The position numbers were made by a program, and so were the translations under genes. From assembly GCA_041584475.1 (NCBI GenBank), contig JBFHDX010000139.1, positions 1 through 8,989 on the forward strand: a stretch of DNA of 8,989 nucleotides, in the 5' to 3' direction. Below the pieces are notes generated by a model, which worked only from the letters and a program-made list of their open reading frames with translations, made no database searches and was not told the DNA's origin. Shown piece after piece: positions 1 through 5,759 of the stretch (the first letter of the stretch is position 1; every line of letters begins with the position of its first letter). Origin of the DNA: JBFHDX01 sp041584475. Its GTDB lineage: Bacteria > Pseudomonadota > Alphaproteobacteria > UBA8366 > JADFVY01.

Positions 1-1101
1 CTGATGAAGAAACACAAGGTCACGGTGTTCGACGGCGAGGGCAGGCTGAACGGCCCGGGCAAGCTCGGCGTGACCAAGGACGGCAAGGCCGTGGCCGAGC
101 TCGCCGCCAAGCACATCATCCTCGCGACCGGCGCGCGCGCGCGAACGCTGCCGGGACTCGAGCCGGACGGCAAGTTCGTCTGGACCTACATGGAAGCGCT
201 GGTGCCCGACATCATGCCCAAATCGCTGCTGGTCATCGGCTCGGGCGCAATCGGCATCGAATTCGCCAGCTTCTTCAGGACCCTGGGCTCGGAGGTGACG
301 GTCGTAGAGGTGCTGCCGCAGGTTCTGCCGGTCGAGGATGCGGAGATCGCCGCCCTCGCGCGCAAGCAGTTCGAGAAGGACGGCATGAAGATCCTGACCG
401 GCACCAAGGTGACCGCGCTCAAAAAGGGCAAGGACATGGTCACGGCGATCGCCGAGGACGGCAAGGGCAAGACGAGCGAGATCAAGGTGGAGCGCGTCAT
501 CTCCGCGGTCGGGGTCGTCGGCAACATCGAAAATCTCGGCCTCGAGACGACGAAGGTCAAGACCGACCGCGGCTGCATCGTCGCCGACGGCTACGGCCGC
601 ACCGACGAGCCCGGCATCTACGCCATCGGCGACGTCGCGGGACCGCCGATGCTCGCCCACAAGGCGAGCCACGAGGGGATCATCTGCATCGAGAAGATCG
701 CCGGCCAGGAAGGCGTTCACCCGATGAAGAAGACGCGGATCCCCGGCTGCACCTACTGCCACCCGCAGGTCGCCAGCGTCGGCCTCAGCGAAGCGGCGGC
801 GAAGGAGGCGGGCCACAAGGTGCGCGTCGGCCGCTTTCCGTTCATCGGCAACGGCAAGGCGATCGCGCTCGGCGAGCCGGAAGGCATGATCAAGACCGTA
901 TTCGATGCGGGCACCGGCGAGCTGCTCGGCGCCCATATGGTCGGCGCGGAAGTGACCGAGCTGATCCAGGGCTACGTCGTCGCCATGGGGCTGGAGACCA
1001 CGGAAAGCGAGCTGATCCACACCGTGTTCCCGCACCCGACGCTCAGCGAAATGATGCACGAGTCGGTCCTTGACGCATACGGTCGCGTTATCCACGTTTG
1101 A
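1..1101 (+). CDS. lpdA: Dihydrolipoyl dehydrogenase (E3), 5'-truncated by the window edge
   Basis: This is the FAD/NAD-dependent E3 subunit that reoxidises dihydrolipoyl groups of 2-oxoacid dehydrogenase complexes in the cytoplasm. The frame is open from base 1, and about 366 residues are visible against a usual length near 465. The missing part is the first FAD-binding loop and the redox-active CxxxxC. Counting from the Met at base 4, the visible motifs are TGAR (42-45), the NAD-binding loop GSGAIGIEF (79-87), the second FAD motif AIGDVAGPPMLAHKA (207-221), the dimer-interface stretch HPQVASVGLSE (253-263), and the catalytic dyad in HPTLSE (H344, E349). The Met at base 4 is internal, not the start. 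The gene ends TGA at 1099-1101, 31 bases before lipA, which suggests co-transcription. Linkage to lipA suggests the pyruvate dehydrogenase E3 copy rather than another paralogue; that last point is inference. Confidence 0.95.
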   Translation: MMKKHKVTVFDGEGRLNGPGKLGVTKDGKAVAELAAKHIILATGARARTLPGLEPDGKFVWTYMEALVPDIMPKSLLVIGSGAIGIEFASFFRTLGSEVTVVEVLPQVLPVEDAEIAALARKQFEKDGMKILTGTKVTALKKGKDMVTAIAEDGKGKTSEIKVERVISAVGVVGNIENLGLETTKVKTDRGCIVADGYGRTDEPGIYAIGDVAGPPMLAHKASHEGIICIEKIAGQEGVHPMKKTRIPGCTYCHPQVASVGLSEAAAKEAGHKVRVGRFPFIGNGKAIALGEPEGMIKTVFDAGTGELLGAHMVGAEVTELIQGYVVAMGLETTESELIHTVFPHPTLSEMMHESVLDAYGRVIHV

Positions 1102-1132
1102 TCCACAGAGGCAGGGCACCGAGGTTCAGCGA

Positions 1133-2098
1133 ATGACCGCCGAGACGGCTCCGCGACTGCGACATCCCGAAAAGCGCAACCGGCCGGAAAGCCCGGTTCG
1201 GCGCAAACCGGACTGGATCCGCGTCAAGGCGCCGGTGTCGCGGGAGTACAACGAGACCCGCAGGATCGTGCGCGAACACCGCCTGCACACCGTGTGCGAA
1301 GAGGCGGCCTGCCCGAACATCGGCGAATGCTGGGCCAAGCGGCACGCGACGATGATGATCATGGGCGAGGTCTGCACGCGCGCCTGCGCATTCTGCAACG
1401 TCGCCACTGGGCGCCCGACGGCGCTCGACCCGATGGAGCCGCTGAATGTGGCGCTCGCCGTCGCGCAACTCGGCCTCGAGCACGTCGTGATCACCTCGGT
1501 CGACCGCGACGACCTCGAGGACGGCGGCGCCGGCCATTTCGCGGCCGTGATCCGGGCCGTTCGCCGGGAGGCGCCCGGTACCACGATCGAGGTGCTGACG
1601 CCCGACTTCAAGGATTGCGAGGGGGCGATCGAGCTGGTGGTCGAGGCCCGGCCGGACGTCTTCAACCATAATCTCGAGACCGTGCCGCGGCTCTACCCGC
1701 CGATCCGGCCCGGGGCGCGTTACTTCACGAGCCTCGAGCTGCTCCACCGCGTCAAGCGCATCGATCCGGGAATGTTCACCAAATCGGGCCTCATGGTCGG
1801 GCTCGGCGAGAGCCGCGAAGAGGTCGGCCAGGTGATGGACGACCTGCGCGCCGCCGACGTCGATTTCCTGACCATCGGCCAATATCTGCAGCCGACGCGC
1901 AAGCACGCGCCGATCGACCGGTTCGTCACGCCGGACGAGTTCGCAGGCTACGCGAAACTGGCCCGCGGCAAGGGATTTCTCCTGGTCGCCAGCTCGCCGC
2001 TGACGCGCTCCTCCTATCATGCAGGCGACGATTTCAGGCGCTTGCGAGCGGCGCGCGCGGCCCAAGCCGGCACGGCGACCGGTCGAAAACCGGCCTGA
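1133..2098 (+). CDS. lipA: Lipoyl synthase (radical SAM)
   Basis: LipA inserts two sulfur atoms into octanoyl groups attached to lipoyl domains, using S-adenosylmethionine and two 4Fe-4S clusters. The 321-residue product has all the diagnostic motifs. The auxiliary-cluster cysteines are C55, C60 and C66 in CEEAACPNIGEC, the radical SAM CxxxCxxC is C81, C85 and C88 in CTRACAFC, and the C-terminal RSSY that ligates the auxiliary cluster is residues 292-295. The ATG at 1133 is preferred because GAGG at 1121-1124 sits eight bases upstream and because the length then matches the family. A TTG at 1070 would extend it by 21 residues into the lpd coding region. It lies between lpd and ratA, which suits a role in lipoylating the complexes that Lpd serves. 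The arginine-rich N-terminus (residues 8-30) is ordinary for alphaproteobacterial LipA. Confidence 0.97.
   Translation: MTAETAPRLRHPEKRNRPESPVRRKPDWIRVKAPVSREYNETRRIVREHRLHTVCEEAACPNIGECWAKRHATMMIMGEVCTRACAFCNVATGRPTALDPMEPLNVALAVAQLGLEHVVITSVDRDDLEDGGAGHFAAVIRAVRREAPGTTIEVLTPDFKDCEGAIELVVEARPDVFNHNLETVPRLYPPIRPGARYFTSLELLHRVKRIDPGMFTKSGLMVGLGESREEVGQVMDDLRAADVDFLTIGQYLQPTRKHAPIDRFVTPDEFAGYAKLARGKGFLLVASSPLTRSSYHAGDDFRRLRAARAAQAGTATGRKPA
2079..2093 (+). other. Small hairpin at the lipA 3' end
   Basis: CCGGT (2079-2083) and ACCGG (2089-2093) form a perfect 5-bp stem around the loop CGAAA, ending three bases before the lipA stop codon and about 18 bases before the ratA GTG. No T-run follows, so it is not an intrinsic terminator. 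It could affect ratA initiation or mRNA stability, but a stem this short also arises often by chance in GC-rich DNA. Confidence 0.25.
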
Positions 2099-2111
2099 CC
2101 CGGACGTCAAC

Positions 2112-2573
2112 GTGGCAACGCATGCCGAAAAACGGGTAGTGCCTTATACGCCCAAGCAGATGTACGACCTCGTCGCGGACGTCGAGCGCTATCCGCAATT
2201 CCTGCCCTGGTGCCTCGGCGCCCGGCTGCGCAGCGTGCGCGAAAACGTCCTGCTTTCGGACCTCGTGGTCGGATTCAAGGGCATACGCGAGAGCTTCACC
2301 ACGCGCGTGACCTTGAACCCCGACCGCATGCGGATCGACGTGGCCTATCTCGACGGCCCCTTCAAATATCTGAACAATCACTGGATCTTCAACGAGACCG
2401 CCGGCGGTAGCTGCGAGATCGATTTCTTCGTCGATTTCGAGTTCCGTTCGCGCCTGTTGCAGAAGATCATGGGGCTGCTGTTCAACGAGGCGGTCCGCCG
2501 CATGGTCTCGGCGTTCGAGGCCCGGGCGCACGACCTCTACGGTCGCGGCGGCCGTGCACGATCGGCCGGCTGA
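2112..2573 (+). CDS. ratA: RatA/COQ10-like START-domain (SRPBCC) protein
   Basis: This 153-residue protein belongs to the polyketide cyclase/START family that includes mitochondrial COQ10 and Escherichia coli RatA. Family signatures are the N-terminal YTPKQMYDLVADVERYPQF (residues 12-30) followed by LPWC, the FKGIRESFTTRV strand pair (55-66), LDGPFKYLNNHW (80-91), VDFEFRSRLLQ (107-117), and the C-terminal helix MVSAFEARA (131-139). These predict a helix-grip fold with a hydrophobic cavity. COQ10 homologues bind ubiquinone and support respiration; RatA was described as a ribosome anti-association factor. The sequence does not decide between these roles. I see no RatB-like partner next to it. 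The start is inferred to be GTG at 2112, thirteen bases after lipA, because homology begins there; the in-frame extension to 2019 would lie inside lipA. The Shine-Dalgarno match is weak, so translation may be coupled to lipA. Confidence 0.9.
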   Translation: MATHAEKRVVPYTPKQMYDLVADVERYPQFLPWCLGARLRSVRENVLLSDLVVGFKGIRESFTTRVTLNPDRMRIDVAYLDGPFKYLNNHWIFNETAGGSCEIDFFVDFEFRSRLLQKIMGLLFNEAVRRMVSAFEARAHDLYGRGGRARSAG

Positions 2574-2596
2574 CGCGGCTCGGACCGGCTGCGCAA

Positions 2597-2626
2597 CGAA
2601 ATTGACTTAAATTTTAGTAGATTTCG
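2597..2626. repeat. AT-rich island flanked by a 6-bp inverted repeat
   Basis: CGAAAT (2597-2602) and ATTTCG (2621-2626) are exact inverted copies 18 bases apart. Positions 2599-2624 contain only four G/C bases out of 26, which stands out in this GC-rich window. GCGC flanks both arms, so a longer imperfect stem is possible. A TTGACT resembling a -35 element starts at 2602, but no good -10 lies at normal spacing. The island lies about 24 bases after ratA and 180 bases before the XRE gene. It could be an operator or a promoter up-element; its function is not shown by the sequence. Confidence 0.4.
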
Positions 2627-2738
2627 CGCGAAGCGACCTCGTGCGGAACCGCCGCCGATGGCCGGGCTCTACTGCGAGACACTGCGTGTTCGAGCGTCGC
2701 TGCGAGCGGCGTCCGGCACGGCAAAGTCCCGTGTCGAT

Positions 2739-2777
2739 CCTAACATTCTAGGCATGATGCGTATTTTGGGCTATCGT
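2739..2777 (+). promoter_or_regulatory. Candidate promoter with overlapping operator for the XRE gene
   Basis: TAGGCA (2749-2754) and TATCGT (2772-2777) are separated by 17 bases and each matches four of six positions of the sigma-70 consensus. This predicts a start near 2784 and a leader of about 26 bases. The short inverted repeat CCTA (2739-2742) / TAGG (2749-2752), with a six-base spacer, overlaps the -35 element. That would suit autorepression by the downstream XRE protein. Both promoter and operator are motif-level inference, and the repeat is short enough to be coincidence. Confidence 0.3.
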
Positions 2778-2809
2778 CGCAGCAGCGCGAGGCAAGGCGC
2801 AGGGGAGCA

Positions 2810-3538
2810 ATGGCGATTTCGGCGCGTCAGATCCGGGCGGCGCGGGCGATGCTCGAGGTCAAGCAGAAGGACCTCGCGGCGGCGGCCGGCATATCCCTGG
2901 CAACGCTGAACAACATCGAACGCGGTGTGGCCGATCCGCGCAGCAGCACGCTGGCGGCGATCGAGCGGGCGCTGAACGCGGCCGGCGTCGAGGTCGGCGA
3001 GGACGGCCTCAGCGAGGAAGTGCGGCTGCACCGGCTATCGCGTCCGACGTCGTACGACACGTTGTTCGCGAGTCAGCGCGTGCTCGAGATCATCAGCCCG
3101 GGCTCGCTCGTGCGGATCAGGCGGATCCTCTATTTCGTGCGCCGGTCGGCAGGGCAGGCGGGGGCAGCGCCGCGCGTCTGCCTGCTCATCGAGGGCAAGA
3201 GCCGCACGATGTTGTTCGATCACGTCGATTTCAGCGTCGAAAACGACAGCCGCGCAGCGGAAGTGGCGGGCATGATGCTGGGCAGCTTCGCCTTCCACGG
3301 TGAGCGGATCTACTTCCTGGACGACGTGATCGAGGACACGACGTCGGCGGAGTTGAGCGAGACCGTCGAGCGGCTGCGGCGGTACGAGTGGCTGCCGCTC
3401 CGGCACCCGCGGGATTTCTTCAACGTCTTCGACGACTGGGACAACCACCTATTGGTCTACGCGCGGCGGCCGGGGCACCCGATGCGCGACCTGGTTTCGC
3501 TGGTGCTCAGGCGGTCGCAATCGATAGCGCCAGCGTGA
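2810..3538 (+). CDS. XRE-family helix-turn-helix regulator with an unrecognised C-terminal domain
   Basis: The 242-residue product starts with a canonical Cro/C1-type HTH, residues about 4-60. It includes QKDLAAAAGISLATLNNIER (positions 19-38, recognition helix SLATLNNIERG) and the downstream helix STLAAIERALNAAGVE. Residues 70-242 form a domain I cannot place. It is mixed in character, with hydrophobic strand-like stretches (VRIRRILYFV 101-110; PRVCLLIEGKSRTMLF 121-136; GERIYFLDDV 164-173) and aromatic/acidic patches (DFFNVFDDWDNHLLVY 202-217), and it has no membrane segment. The AGGGGAG just before the ATG at 2810, together with AAGG at 2794-2797, supports this start. It lies between ratA and cinA with its own upstream gap, so it is probably a separate transcription unit. 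A role as DNA-binding regulator is well supported; its targets and any sensed signal are unknown. Confidence 0.85.
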   Translation: MAISARQIRAARAMLEVKQKDLAAAAGISLATLNNIERGVADPRSSTLAAIERALNAAGVEVGEDGLSEEVRLHRLSRPTSYDTLFASQRVLEIISPGSLVRIRRILYFVRRSAGQAGAAPRVCLLIEGKSRTMLFDHVDFSVENDSRAAEVAGMMLGSFAFHGERIYFLDDVIEDTTSAELSETVERLRRYEWLPLRHPRDFFNVFDDWDNHLLVYARRPGHPMRDLVSLVLRRSQSIAPA

Positions 3539-4004
3539 GCGCCGCGGCGGCGGCATGCCGACGTATCGCCGTCCGGTTTCCCTCGAAGCGATGGCGTTCG
3601 ACCCTGGCAGGCCCGCCGCGCCGTGCCGCCCCGATGAACACCAGGCCTACCGGCTTGTCAGGGGACCCGCCAGCTGGGCCGGCAATGCCGGTGACGGCGA
3701 CGGCGACGTCGGCGGGCGAATGCCGCAGGGTGCCCTCCGCCATGGCGCGCGCCACCGCCTCGCTGACGGCACCGTGCTCGGCGATCAGCGCCGGCGGAAC
3801 GCCGAGAAGCTCGGTTTTCGCCTCGTTGGAGTAGGTGACGAAGCCGCGATCGAAGACCTGCGAGGCGCCGGCGATTTCGGTGAGACACGCGGCGACGAGG
3901 CCGCCCGTGCACGATTCCGCGGTCGCCAGGGTGAGACCGCGGGCGCGGAACGTCGCCACGACGTCGTTTGCTCGCGCGGTCGCATCGTCCGTCACAGCGG
4001 CCAT
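3507..4004 (-). CDS. pncC: CinA C-terminal-domain protein, nicotinamide-nucleotide amidohydrolase (PncC-like)
   Basis: The 165-residue protein corresponds to the stand-alone CinA C-terminal domain. In enzymes of this family it converts nicotinamide mononucleotide to nicotinic acid mononucleotide and ammonia, recycling the NMN made by NAD-dependent DNA ligase. Seen motifs are TAESCTGGLVAA (28-39, with the conserved Ser31), GFVTYSNEAKTELLGV (54-69), GAVSEAVARAMAEG (78-91) and the glycine-rich VAVTGIAGPAGG (102-113) followed by KPVG. The N-terminal MoaB-like domain of full-length CinA is absent, as is usual for PncC. The ATG at 4004 lies inside the last codons of pgpA (13-base overlap), so the two are probably translationally coupled. 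Its 3' end overlaps the convergent XRE gene by 32 bases. Many annotations name such proteins CinA family protein; competence has not been tied to this short form. Confidence 0.92.
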   Translation of the reverse strand: MAAVTDDATARANDVVATFRARGLTLATAESCTGGLVAACLTEIAGASQVFDRGFVTYSNEAKTELLGVPPALIAEHGAVSEAVARAMAEGTLRHSPADVAVAVTGIAGPAGGSPDKPVGLVFIGAARRGGPARVERHRFEGNRTAIRRHAAAAALTLALSIATA

Positions 4005-4513
4005 GGGACCATCTCGCGCAGTTCGGCCGCGATAGCAAGCCGGTAGAGCAGGTACGTGGCGAGCGCCGCATAGAGGCCCGCGATCACGTCATCGAGCATG
4101 ACGCCCAGACCGCCATCGAGCGTGCGGTCGGCCCAGCCGGCCGGCCAGGGCTTTGCGATATCGGCGGCCCGAAACGCGAGAAATCCCAGCAGATAAGCCA
4201 CCGGGTCGGCGGGCAGCGGGACGAGCGTGAGCCACTGGCCGGCGACCTCGTCGATGACGATCGGGCCGGCATCCTTGACGCCGGAACGGCGGCCGTAGAT
4301 TTCGGCCGCCCAGACACCGACGGCGAACGCCACGACCGCCGCCGCCAACAGCGCCAGCGGCCCGCCGAGCGAGGCGATGGCCCAGGCGAAGGGCAGGGCG
4401 GCCAGCGAACCCCACGTACCGGGAGCGACGGGCAGCAGCCCGGTGCCGAACCAGGTCGCCGTGACGAAGGCCGGATGCCAGGCCGGCAGGGAAGGCGGTA
4501 TTTTGCCGGTCAC
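3992..4513 (-). CDS. pgpA: Phosphatidylglycerophosphatase A
   Basis: PgpA removes the phosphate from phosphatidylglycerophosphate to give phosphatidylglycerol at the inner membrane. The 173-residue product carries the family's three conserved blocks: FGTGLLPVAPGTWGSLAALP (22-41), KDAGPIVIDEVAGQW (80-94) with the acidic D89/E90 pair, and DGGLGVMLDDVIAGLYAAL (133-151). Hydrophobic segments lie at about 37-68, 94-113 and 143-162. The start is taken as GTG at 4513, whose last two bases are shared with the ispDF stop codon in a GTGA overlap. The open frame continues further upstream, but there it runs antisense-frame through ispDF and looks nothing like PgpA. Overlaps with ispDF and with pncC show a tightly coupled operon. 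Confidence 0.94.
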   Translation of the reverse strand: MTGKIPPSLPAWHPAFVTATWFGTGLLPVAPGTWGSLAALPFAWAIASLGGPLALLAAAVVAFAVGVWAAEIYGRRSGVKDAGPIVIDEVAGQWLTLVPLPADPVAYLLGFLAFRAADIAKPWPAGWADRTLDGGLGVMLDDVIAGLYAALATYLLYRLAIAAELREMVPWPL

Positions 4514-5658
4514 AGCCGTACCGTCGCCGTGGCTTGCGCGGCGATGCCTTCGCCCCGGCCGGTGAAGCCGAGCCCGTCGGTCGTCGTCGCCTTGACGCTG
4601 ACGCGCTGCTCGGGGACGCCCGCGATGTCGGCGATGCGGGCCCGCATCGCCGGCCGGTGCGGGCCGACCTTCGGCCGTTCGCAGATCAGGGTGACGTCGA
4701 GATGCCGGATCTCGCCGGCGCGGGCGGCGACGAGCCCCACCGCGTGCCGCAGGAAACCCGCCGAATCGGCGCCGCGCCAGCGCGGATCCGCGGGCGGGAA
4801 ATGGCTGCCGATGTCGCCCTCGGCGACGGCACCGAGGATCGCGTCGCTCAGCGCGTGCAGCCCGACGTCGGCGTCGGAATGGCCCTGCAGCCCGTGGTCG
4901 TGCGGGATCGTCACGCCGCAAAGCACGACGCTGTCCCCAGGACCGAACCGGTGAACGTCGAAGCCGGTTCCGACACGAAGGTCAGCGCCGGAAAGCAGCA
5001 TTCCGGCCCGCCGGAAGTCGTCCTCCGTTGTGATCTTGAGATTGTCCTCGCTGCCCGCGACGAGTCGGACCGGCATGCCCGCGCGCTCGGCGACCGCCGC
5101 ATCGTCCGTGAGCGAGAGGCCGGCCGCGTTCCGGTGCGCCGAGAGGATCTCCGCAAAGCGGAAACCCTGCGGCGTCTGGGCCCGCCACAGCCGGTTGCGG
5201 TCGACCGTGGCGGCGACGCAGTCGGACGCGTCGGCGCGCTTGAGGGTGTCGGCCACCGGAACCGCGGCGACGGCCCCGGGAACCTCGTCGAGCGCGGCGA
5301 GCACGCGGTCGATCGTCGGGCGGTCGACGAGCGGCCTCGCGGCGTCGTGGATCAGCACGCGGTCAGGTGCCGCGCCCGCGGCGAGTGCCTCGAGCCCGAG
5401 CCGGCAGGAGTCCTGGCGGGTGGCCCCGCCGACCGCGGCGGGACGCAGTCCGAGCCCGCCGACCGCACGGTCGTAGCGGTCGCCGTCGTCGGCATGGATG
5501 ACCACCTGTACGGCGTCGACGGCCGGATGGCCGAGAAACGCGGCGCAGCTGCGTCGCAGCACCGGTAATCCGTCCAGCATGCGGAACTGCTTGGGAATCT
5601 CGCCGCCAGCCCGTTGCCCGCGGCCGGCGGCAACAAGCAGGGCAACCGTCCGAGCCAT
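4510..5658 (-). CDS. ispDF: Bifunctional IspD/IspF enzyme of the MEP pathway
   Basis: The fusion carries out two non-consecutive steps of isoprenoid precursor synthesis. The IspD part joins methylerythritol phosphate to CTP, and the IspF part cyclises CDP-methylerythritol phosphate to the 2,4-cyclodiphosphate. In the 382-residue product, IspD spans about 4-215: nucleotide-binding LVAAGRGQRAGGEIPKQF (8-25), HDAARPL (104-110), RAQTPQGF (159-166), TDDAAVAERAG (184-194) and NLKITTEDD (206-214). IspF spans about 228-382: zinc ligands D234 and H236 in GFDVH and H268 in DVGLHAL, catalytic-site GDIGSHFPP (281-289), and KATTTDGLGFTGRGEG (356-371). The ATG at 5658 is favoured over an adjacent GTG at 5661 because GGAGAG lies seven bases upstream of it. 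First gene of the operon ispDF - pgpA - pncC. Fused ispDF is common in alphaproteobacteria. Confidence 0.97.
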   Translation of the reverse strand: MARTVALLVAAGRGQRAGGEIPKQFRMLDGLPVLRRSCAAFLGHPAVDAVQVVIHADDGDRYDRAVGGLGLRPAAVGGATRQDSCRLGLEALAAGAAPDRVLIHDAARPLVDRPTIDRVLAALDEVPGAVAAVPVADTLKRADASDCVAATVDRNRLWRAQTPQGFRFAEILSAHRNAAGLSLTDDAAVAERAGMPVRLVAGSEDNLKITTEDDFRRAGMLLSGADLRVGTGFDVHRFGPGDSVVLCGVTIPHDHGLQGHSDADVGLHALSDAILGAVAEGDIGSHFPPADPRWRGADSAGFLRHAVGLVAARAGEIRHLDVTLICERPKVGPHRPAMRARIADIAGVPEQRVSVKATTTDGLGFTGRGEGIAAQATATVRL

Positions 5659-5685
5659 CACACCACTCTCCGGAATAGGGCCCGC

Positions 5686-5714
5686 ATATTGAACGCTCCG
5701 GCTTGCCCTGCCAA
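5686..5714 (-). promoter_or_regulatory. Candidate promoter of the ispDF-pgpA-pncC operon
   Basis: On the minus strand, TTGGCA (complement of 5709-5714) matches five of six bases of the sigma-70 -35 element. It is followed after 17 bases by CAATAT (complement of 5686-5691), a weak -10. The predicted start, near 5679, gives a leader of about 20 bases that includes the GGAGAG ribosome binding site. It lies back to back with the candidate promoter of the plus-strand gene at 5760. Confidence 0.4.
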
Positions 5715-5722
5715 GGCCGCGC

Positions 5723-5750
5723 TTTGCGCCGTCGGGTTCGGTGATATAGT
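5723..5750 (+). promoter_or_regulatory. Candidate promoter of the CcsA/YpjD-like gene
   Basis: TATAGT (5745-5750) matches five of six bases of the -10 consensus, in a local GATATAGT that is unusual in this GC-rich stretch. TTTGCG (5723-5728), 16 bases upstream, is a weak -35. Transcription would begin around 5757, about three bases before the ATG at 5760. No Shine-Dalgarno sequence lies between, so the mRNA may be leaderless or nearly so. Confidence 0.4.
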
Positions 5751-5759
5751 GCGCGCACC

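Noticed and set aside
131..144. Alternating CG tract in lpd (possible Z-DNA former)
   Set aside because: It encodes the conserved TGARAR stretch; Arg and Ala codons explain it.
1070..1132. TTG-initiated N-terminal extension of lipA overlapping lpd
   Set aside because: The ATG at 1133 has a ribosome binding site and gives normal LipA length; the extension repeats lpd coding sequence in another frame.
1088..2110. Long open frame on the minus strand opposite lipA (340 residues)
   Set aside because: It mirrors lipA codons in a GC-rich gene, has an arginine/histidine-rich composition with no family motif, and lipA is unambiguous.
2658..2909. Possible 83-residue small protein in the gap before the XRE gene
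   Set aside because: Arg/Ser-rich, no ribosome binding site, and its last 100 bases overlap the XRE HTH in another frame.
3968..4954. Plus-strand open frame of 328 residues across pncC, pgpA and ispDF
   Set aside because: It crosses three well-supported minus-strand genes and has low-complexity composition.
4534..5568. Plus-strand open frame of 344 residues opposite ispDF
   Set aside because: Arg/Gly/Asp-rich translation without motifs; it is produced by the third-position GC bias of ispDF.
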